Of a stretch of 64,000 nt of DNA, positions 59,482-64,000 are shown in pieces. The position numbers were made by a program, and so were the translations under genes. A model generated the notes under the pieces. That model made no database searches. It had not been told where the DNA came from and was given only the letters and a program-made list of their open reading frames with translations. The DNA is from Achromobacter animicus (GTDB taxonomy: Bacteria > Pseudomonadota > Gammaproteobacteria > Burkholderiales > Burkholderiaceae_B). Position 1 is the first letter of the stretch. Each line of letters starts with the position of its first letter. The stretch spans positions 310,001 to 374,000 of the forward strand of contig NZ_CADIJM010000001.1 of NCBI RefSeq assembly GCF_902859585.1. Direction: 5' to 3'.

Positions 59482-59970
59482 TTACTTGAACAGCGCGGCG
59501 TTCTCTTCCAGCACCGCATCGGCGCATTGCGCGTCCAGGTTGCCGCCCGGTGCGCCGGCCACGCCGATGGCGCCGATCACGCTGTTGCCGGCCTTGACCG
59601 GCACGCCGCCGCCCAGCAGCAGAAAGCCCGGAATGTCGGTCAGGTTGGCCGCGCCGGGGTTCTTTTGCGCGTTTTCCATCATGGTCAGGGTGGGGGTCTT
59701 GGCAGACACCGCGGTAAACGCCTTGGCGCGGCTGGCTTCGATGGTGTGCGGGCCGGCGTTGTCGGCGCGCGCAAAGGCCTTGAGCAGGCCGGCGCGATCC
59801 ACCACCGAGGCGCTGACGTTGTAGCCCTTGGCCTGGCAGGCGGCGACGGTGGCGGTCGCGAGCTTCTGCGCGTCTGCCATCGACAGGTTGTTTTCGCTCA
59901 GCACGGCAGCGTTGGCGGCGCCGGCGAAAGCCAGCGTGGAGAGCAGGGCGGCAAGCGACAGTTTCTTCAT
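59482..59970 (-). CDS. Exported GlcG/HbpS-family protein
   Basis: This 162-residue protein has a signal peptide (MKKLSLAALLSTLAFAGAANA). The GlcG/HbpS domain (PF03928) covers the rest: LSMADAQKLATATVAACQAKGYNVSASVVDRAGLLKAFAR, ASRAKAFTAVSAKTPT, GFLLLGGGVPVKAGNSVIGAIGVAGA. Family members bind heme or act as secreted small-molecule sensors. In Streptomyces, HbpS controls the SenS kinase. It lies downstream of the FixJ-type regulator on the same strand, with the TCCGTA-N4-TACGGA palindrome at 60062-60077 in between. Confidence 0.92.
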   Translation of the reverse strand: MKKLSLAALLSTLAFAGAANAAVLSENNLSMADAQKLATATVAACQAKGYNVSASVVDRAGLLKAFARADNAGPHTIEASRAKAFTAVSAKTPTLTMMENAQKNPGAANLTDIPGFLLLGGGVPVKAGNSVIGAIGVAGAPGGNLDAQCADAVLEENAALFK

Positions 59971-60061
59971 GGTCTGCATCCTTTTCGGGGGTGTTGCGGT
60001 AGGAGCAGACAGTGTGGCCAAAAGGCCGCGGGCGCGGTATACGCCCGACTACGCGCGCGCC

Positions 60062-60077
60062 TCCGTAGCGTTACGGA
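60062..60077. promoter_or_regulatory. Palindrome upstream of the GlcG/HbpS-family gene
   Basis: TCCGTA-GCGT-TACGGA, with 10-bp perfect arms counting flanks (60058-60081), lies 8 bp after the regulator stop and 91 bp before the GlcG-like ATG. The 6-4-6 core matches the site at 62175-62190. It could also act as a hairpin, but no U-tract follows. TATACC (60036-60041) is a candidate -10. Confidence 0.6.
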
Positions 60078-60086
60078 GGCGGCGCT

Positions 60087-60701
60087 TCAATCGAGCAGCG
60101 TCGCGTACTGGCGTATCAGCTGCGCCAGCGACTCGGCTTCCAGCTTGGCGAAGACGTTGGCACGATAGGTCTCGACCGTGCGCGGCGACAGATCGAACTC
60201 GCGCGCAATCTCCTTGTTGCTCATGCCACGCACGATGCGCTCCAGCACCTCGTGCTCGCGTCCCGACAGCCGTGCCAGGCGGTCCGCCGCCGCCTGCGTG
60301 ACGGCGAGGCGTTCGCGGCTGGCGATGTGCGTGCGCACGGCCGCCTGGACCGCATCGAGGAACACGTCGTCGTCGACCGGCTTTTGCAGGAACTCCATGG
60401 CGCCGCCCTTGAACGCGCGGCGGCACAGGTCTACGTTGGCATGGCCGGTCAGCATGACCACGGGCAGGTCGGACCGTTCGGCCAACTGCGCCAGCACGTC
60501 CAGTCCGCTGATGCCGGGCATGCGGATGTCCAGCACCACGCAGCCGATCACCGGCTGCGCCAGCGCGGCAAGAAACGCCATCGGGTCCGCAAAGCCCGCG
60601 CTGCGCAGGCCAACGCTGCGCAGCAGCAGCCCAAGACCGTCGCGGACCGCGTCGTCGTCATCCACCAGATAGACCAGCGGGGAATGATCGTTGGGATTCA
60701 T
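60087..60701 (-). CDS. FixJ-type response regulator
   Basis: This 204-residue response regulator has a receiver domain (VYLVDDDDAVRD acidic pocket, phospho-acceptor Asp in CVVLDIRMPGISG, Thr in VMLTGHANV, Lys in LQKPVDDD) and a LuxR-type helix-turn-helix (LSGREHEVLERIVRGMSN, LSPRTVETYRANVFAKL). Its ATG overlaps the kinase stop by 4 bp. It is the likely binder of the two TCCGTA-N4-TACGGA palindromes, giving autoregulation and control of the GlcG-like gene. Confidence 0.94.
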   Translation of the reverse strand: MNPNDHSPLVYLVDDDDAVRDGLGLLLRSVGLRSAGFADPMAFLAALAQPVIGCVVLDIRMPGISGLDVLAQLAERSDLPVVMLTGHANVDLCRRAFKGGAMEFLQKPVDDDVFLDAVQAAVRTHIASRERLAVTQAAADRLARLSGREHEVLERIVRGMSNKEIAREFDLSPRTVETYRANVFAKLEAESLAQLIRQYATLLD

Positions 60702-62137
60702 GCGGCGGCTCCGGCCTGCGGCAGGCTGACGGTAAAACAGGCGCCAGCGGGGCTGAGGTTGCGCGCGGCGATGCGGCCGTCCATGGAACCGGCCAACGTA
60801 TCGCACAGCGCCAAGCCCAGGCCCATGCCCTGATCGCGGGTCGTGAAGAACGGTGCGAAAAGGCGCGGCATGGCGTCCGCGGCAATGCCCGGGCCGGTGT
60901 CGCTGACGCTGAATTGATAGCTGCCGTCGGCTGCGCGGCCTTCCAATGCGATCTGGCGCGTACCCGAGGCGCCGTCCAGCGCATCCGCCGCGTTCTGCAC
61001 GAGGTTGTGCAGGATCTGTTCGAGGGCCACGCGATCGCCCAGCGGCCGCGCGCCGGGACTGGCGTTGGTCCAGGTCAGGCGGATGCCCTGCCTTGCAAGC
61101 TCCGGCTCGCGCAGAAAGCGCAGTGAGGCCACCAGCGCGTCGGGGTCGATAGCTTCGCGCCGCGCGGGCGAACTGGGCTGCACCAGCGCGCGCATGCGGC
61201 TGATGATGTCGGCGGCGCGCTTGGCTTGTTCGGCGCTGGCAAGCAGCGCGTGGCGCACGACCGGGCGCTCGTCCTCGTCATCCAGCAGGCGTGCAGCGGC
61301 GCGGGTTTGCGCCAGGATTGCGGTCAGCGGCTGGTTGAGCTCGTGCGCGATGCCGGCGGCCATTTCGCCCAGCGTGCTCAGGCGCGCCATGGCCGCCAGA
61401 CGCACCTGTTCCTGCTGCCGGCGCGCTTCTGCGCGCGAGCGATGCCAGGCGGCGGCGCCGGCCACCAGCAAGCCGCTGGCCACGGCCCAGGCCAGCCAGG
61501 CGGTCCACGGCCAGAATCCGGGCGTCAACGTGCGGGTGCTGCGCATCTGAAACGGCTGGCTGGCCGCGCCCAGCGGCTTTTGCAGCGCCAGCGTCCAGCC
61601 GGGCAGCGCATCGTTGGGTTGCTTGTCCAGCAGCGGTAGCGGGGTGCGATCCACCGTCAGGGTCAGGTTGCCCAGGCCCGGAGGAAAGTCGGCGGCCGGC
61701 ACGAGCTGCCGCGCGTCGATCAGCAGGCTCCACCCGGAAGGCGACACCAGCCAGTAGCGCGCGTCGTCCACGGCAATCGTCACGGGGCGGCCCAGTTGCC
61801 GGGCGCGCTCCACCGCTTGTTGCAGGCCAGCCGGCGCGGGCAAGCTGCCCGCCCAGACGCCGCCCGGCAGATGGCCAAGCCCCAGTAATTGCGGCATGGC
61901 GGGGTGCAGGCTGGGAAAGAGACGTTCGGGAGCGGGAGGATGCGACAACGCGGCCAGCGTGGCCAGGACGGCTTCATGCTGCACCGTCTTCTGGCTCAGC
62001 ATGCGCTGGGCGATGCTGGTGCTCTGGAAGAAGCGCTCGTACTGGTCCACGTACTCCTGCCGCGCGATCCAGATTGCGCCCAGAAAGAACAGGACCAGCC
62101 AGCAGATGAAAGCGCGCGTGCGCGAGAGGGGATTCAC
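60698..62137 (-). CDS. Membrane sensor histidine kinase
   Basis: This is a 479-residue kinase. A membrane segment lies at 10-25 (AFICWLVLFFLGAIWIA). A periplasmic sensor region (about 30-215) is followed by a second membrane segment (WPWTAWLAWAVASGLLVAGAAAW). HisKA has the phospho-acceptor His in AAGIAHELNQPLTAI, and the ATPase domain shows LHNLVQNAADAL, DTGPGIAADA and GMGLGLALC. The start is a GTG at 62137. No ribosome site precedes it, but CATAAT (62145-62150) is 8-13 bp upstream, so the message may be leaderless. Its palindrome lies 38-53 bp upstream. Confidence 0.9.
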   Translation of the reverse strand: MNPLSRTRAFICWLVLFFLGAIWIARQEYVDQYERFFQSTSIAQRMLSQKTVQHEAVLATLAALSHPPAPERLFPSLHPAMPQLLGLGHLPGGVWAGSLPAPAGLQQAVERARQLGRPVTIAVDDARYWLVSPSGWSLLIDARQLVPAADFPPGLGNLTLTVDRTPLPLLDKQPNDALPGWTLALQKPLGAASQPFQMRSTRTLTPGFWPWTAWLAWAVASGLLVAGAAAWHRSRAEARRQQEQVRLAAMARLSTLGEMAAGIAHELNQPLTAILAQTRAAARLLDDEDERPVVRHALLASAEQAKRAADIISRMRALVQPSSPARREAIDPDALVASLRFLREPELARQGIRLTWTNASPGARPLGDRVALEQILHNLVQNAADALDGASGTRQIALEGRAADGSYQFSVSDTGPGIAADAMPRLFAPFFTTRDQGMGLGLALCDTLAGSMDGRIAARNLSPAGACFTVSLPQAGAAA

Positions 62138-62174
62138 GCCGGCAATTATGCCTTGCGGCAAATGCGCACCGGAA

Positions 62175-62190
62175 TCCGTAGGGCTACGGA
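62175..62190. promoter_or_regulatory. Palindrome upstream of the kinase gene
   Basis: TCCGTA-GGGC-TACGGA (7-bp perfect arms counting the inner G/C pair) stands between the HPP-CBS stop at 62194 and the kinase GTG at 62137. Its core is the same 6-4-6 palindrome as at 60062-60077. It is centred 35 bp from CATAAT, putting it over the -35 position. Confidence 0.6.
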
Positions 62191-62193
62191 GGG

Positions 62194-63357
62194 TCAGGCG
62201 GCCAGCTTGTGCGGTCCCGCACCGCCCGCGGGCTGCGAGTTCGCGGACACCGCGATCTGATACAACGCGGCCACCAGATCCGATTGCGTCACCAGCCCCT
62301 GCAGATGGCGCGATTCGTCCAGCACCGGCACGCAATGCAGGCTGTCCGACATCGGACGGGCCAGCTCGATCACGGGCAAGCCGGGTGTAGCGAATGGCAC
62401 TTCGCTGCGCATGCAGTCGGCCACGAGCAGGTCGGGCGCCGATTCGGCATCCGTGGGGACCGGGGTCAGACGGCTCTTTCTCGCCAGCACATCGCCCTGA
62501 GCGATCATGCCGGCATAGCGGCCCGCTGAATCCAGCACGGGCAGGGCCTGCACGCGGTGCTTGTCGAAGAGGCGGACCGCGTAGTCCAGCGGATCCTTTT
62601 CCATCACGGTCACCACATCGCGCGACATGATGTCGGCGCAACGCACGTCGCCAAAACGGCGGACGCTGGCGCGCAACTCCGCAGCCAGCACGATCTCTTC
62701 CAGGTCTTCCTTGCTGATGTCCAGCAGCTCGCCGCGCTGGCTCAGCGCTTCGTCCAGGTCGGTTCGCGAAAAGCCCAGTCGTGCGCTGGGAATCGGATCG
62801 CGCGTGTTGTGGCCGGCAGCCGGTTCCGCGTGGCGGCGGGGATAGTTGCGTTTCAGCGCGCCGTTAAAGACCACGGCAATGCACAGCAGGATGACGGAGT
62901 TCAGCGCAACGGGCCACAGGGCGAAGGCGTAGCCCAGCTTGGCGACCGCGGGGCCCCCCAGCACGGCGGTCAGCGCGACGGCGCCGCTGGGCGGGTGCAG
63001 GCAGCGCAGCGAAAACATGGCGCCAATGGCAAGCGCCACGGCCACGGCCGCGGCGATACCAGGGACAGGAATGAATTGGGCGCAGAAGACGCCAATCAGG
63101 GCAGACACCAGGTTTCCGGCCATCAGCGACCAGGGCTGGGCAAGCGGGCTGGCAGGTGCTGCAAACAGCAGCACGGCCGACGCGCCCATCGGGGCGATGA
63201 ACCACGGGTTGTCGGCGCCCAGCGCGTGACGTCCCACCCACTCTGTGCAGAACAGGCCGAGCAGGGCGCCTACCGCGCCGTAAAGTTTCTCGCGTCCGTT
63301 GACGCCCACGGGCGCTGGCGCGAACGACCCCAGCCAGCGCTTGAATGCAACACCCAA
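62194..63357 (-). CDS. HPP-family membrane protein with CBS pair
   Basis: This 387-residue protein joins an HPP domain (about 20-170, four membrane helices, with the name motif in LRCLHPPSGAVALTAVLGG) to two CBS domains (about 235-375: ADIMSRDVVTVMEKDP and VADCMRSEVPFATPGLPV). HPP proteins have been linked to nitrite transport in plastids and cyanobacteria, and the CBS pair probably senses adenine nucleotides. The gene stands alone between the kinase and the MarR gene. It ends 4 bp from the palindrome at 62175-62190. Confidence 0.92.
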   Translation of the reverse strand: MGVAFKRWLGSFAPAPVGVNGREKLYGAVGALLGLFCTEWVGRHALGADNPWFIAPMGASAVLLFAAPASPLAQPWSLMAGNLVSALIGVFCAQFIPVPGIAAAVAVALAIGAMFSLRCLHPPSGAVALTAVLGGPAVAKLGYAFALWPVALNSVILLCIAVVFNGALKRNYPRRHAEPAAGHNTRDPIPSARLGFSRTDLDEALSQRGELLDISKEDLEEIVLAAELRASVRRFGDVRCADIMSRDVVTVMEKDPLDYAVRLFDKHRVQALPVLDSAGRYAGMIAQGDVLARKSRLTPVPTDAESAPDLLVADCMRSEVPFATPGLPVIELARPMSDSLHCVPVLDESRHLQGLVTQSDLVAALYQIAVSANSQPAGGAGPHKLAA

Positions 63358-63476
63358 GACAATCTCTCCTCGCGACGCATTGATATGTCGCGGGGCGACA
63401 ATTTATCACGCCGCTTATTTCCGGGCGGCATGAGCTTATGCCGCGCAGACGCAGTCGAGGGTGAAAAACGGTTGGA

Positions 63477-63929
63477 TCAGTCCTTGCCGGTCTCGGCGCC
63501 CATGCGTGACAGCAGCCGCGTCAATAGCGGGCGCATCGCGTGCAGTTCTTCGAGGTGAGAGGCGGACAGATCTTCGAGCATGCGCTCGGCCTTGGCAGTC
63601 AGCACGACCTCGACGCGGCGTCCGTCTTCGGGGTCGGCTTCGCGGCTGACGAGATCCAGCCGCGCCAGACGGCCTACCAGTTCGGCGGCGGTGTGCGGCC
63701 GGATCAGCAGACGGTCGGCGATTTCGCCGACATATAGTCCGCGCCGTCCGGGCGCGGTCTTGCGCGTGCCCTTGATAGCGAGAAGCGCCTGATGCTGCTG
63801 CGGCATCAGGTCCAGGCCCGCGGCCGCGCTTTCGCTGAACGCCGCGAATTTTCGCAGCGCATAGCGGAAATCCGCGAGCAGTTCGTAGTCGGCGGGAGAC
63901 AAGCGAGTGGGTGTCGGGGAGGCGTTCAC
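63477..63929 (-). CDS. MarR-family transcriptional regulator
   Basis: This 150-residue MarR protein has a helical N-terminus and a winged helix-turn-helix (LYVGEIADRLLIRPHTAAELVGRLARLDLVSREADPEDGRRVEVVLT). The DxRR-type wing is intact as EDGRRVEV. C-terminal helices serve dimerisation. It lies 119 bp from the HPP-CBS gene. An AT-rich inverted repeat (63942-63966) just upstream is its likely operator, and a divergent target gene may start beyond the window. Confidence 0.93.
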   Translation of the reverse strand: MNASPTPTRLSPADYELLADFRYALRKFAAFSESAAAGLDLMPQQHQALLAIKGTRKTAPGRRGLYVGEIADRLLIRPHTAAELVGRLARLDLVSREADPEDGRRVEVVLTAKAERMLEDLSASHLEELHAMRPLLTRLLSRMGAETGKD

Positions 63930-63941
63930 CCGGCGATTCTA

Positions 63942-63966
63942 ATATATGTCGTGCTACGATATATAT
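63942..63966. promoter_or_regulatory. AT-rich inverted repeat upstream of the MarR gene
   Basis: ATATATGTCGT (63942-63952) and ACGATATATAT (63956-63966) form 11-bp arms with one mismatch and a 3-bp centre. It ends 13 bp before the MarR ATG, inside the likely divergent promoter. This is the classic location and form for a MarR operator and is in marked contrast to the GC-rich surroundings. Confidence 0.65.
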
Positions 63967-64000
63967 GACTTTTCGCAAACTCCGTGCGAATACTTCCAAC

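Noticed and set aside
60058-60081. Hairpin after the regulator as a Rho-independent terminator
   Set aside because: Perfect stem but no U-tract follows. The same core palindrome recurs upstream of the kinase, so an operator is more likely.
1-64000. tRNA, rRNA, insertion sequences, phage or integrase genes
   Set aside because: None could be identified by eye; coding density and gene order look like ordinary chromosome.

Overview
The window is GC-rich, densely coded and organised like the chromosome of a Burkholderiales bacterium of the Alcaligenaceae type (Achromobacter or Bordetella-like). The hints are two orphan Bug-type periplasmic receptors without TctA/TctB partners, many LysR/IclR/AraC regulators beside small catabolic operons, a sulfite dehydrogenase SorAB pair and an iron-uptake set of TonB receptor, small membrane proteins and PepSY protein. 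The genus is inference from gene content. I saw no tRNA, rRNA, CRISPR, phage or insertion sequence, so this reads as ordinary chromosome rich in transport, catabolism and regulation.

Layout, left half. At 1-4.6 kb an IclR regulator faces a leftward operon of 2-hydroxyacid dehydrogenase, fumarylacetoacetase-like hydrolase, SDR and Bug receptor. A citrate synthase-like protein with an N-terminal helix-turn-helix is divergent from it, followed by a sugar O-acetyltransferase. At 6.4-14.9 kb lies a complete dipeptide/nickel-type ABC importer (receptor, two permeases, one fused double ATPase) with an amidase and an alpha/beta hydrolase whose nucleophile position is Asp. At 15-26 kb are a YCII-like protein, SorAB, an NmrA-like protein, LysR and AraC regulators, an OmpA-like lipoprotein, a SulP permease operon that ends in a previously uncalled 57-residue zinc-ribbon protein, and a MerR regulator divergent from a hydrolase. 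At 26-33 kb are a cyclic-nucleotide-domain/thioredoxin-reductase-like fusion that lacks its NADPH domain, a second Bug receptor, an isochorismatase/XapX/amidohydrolase operon and a hydrolase.

Right half. At 33-39 kb are a B12-binding radical SAM protein, two SDRs, an MFS carrier and a DUF2625 protein. At 40-44.7 kb is a TonB receptor operon with a Fur-like site. At 45-48.5 kb is a glycine-rich autotransporter. At 50-51.7 kb are a VOC protein and a CysB-like regulator. From 51.8 to 62.2 kb there are two histidine kinase/FixJ-type regulator systems, and the window ends with an HPP-CBS membrane protein and a MarR regulator.

The most interesting result is regulatory. Around the first kinase/FixJ pair, three promoter regions (a chloroperoxidase-like hydrolase, a single-domain response regulator, and dps-peroxiredoxin-DsbA-like) carry the same directional 14-bp box, AWACCTNNGTATGA on the coding strand. 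In two of them the box centre is exactly 54 bp from the centre of a near-identical -10 hexamer. Around the second pair a different palindrome, TCCGTA-N4-TACGGA, occurs once upstream of the kinase and once upstream of a secreted GlcG/HbpS-family protein. This suggests a three-part system reminiscent of Streptomyces HbpS-SenS-SenR. Both regulons are inferences from sequence and untested.
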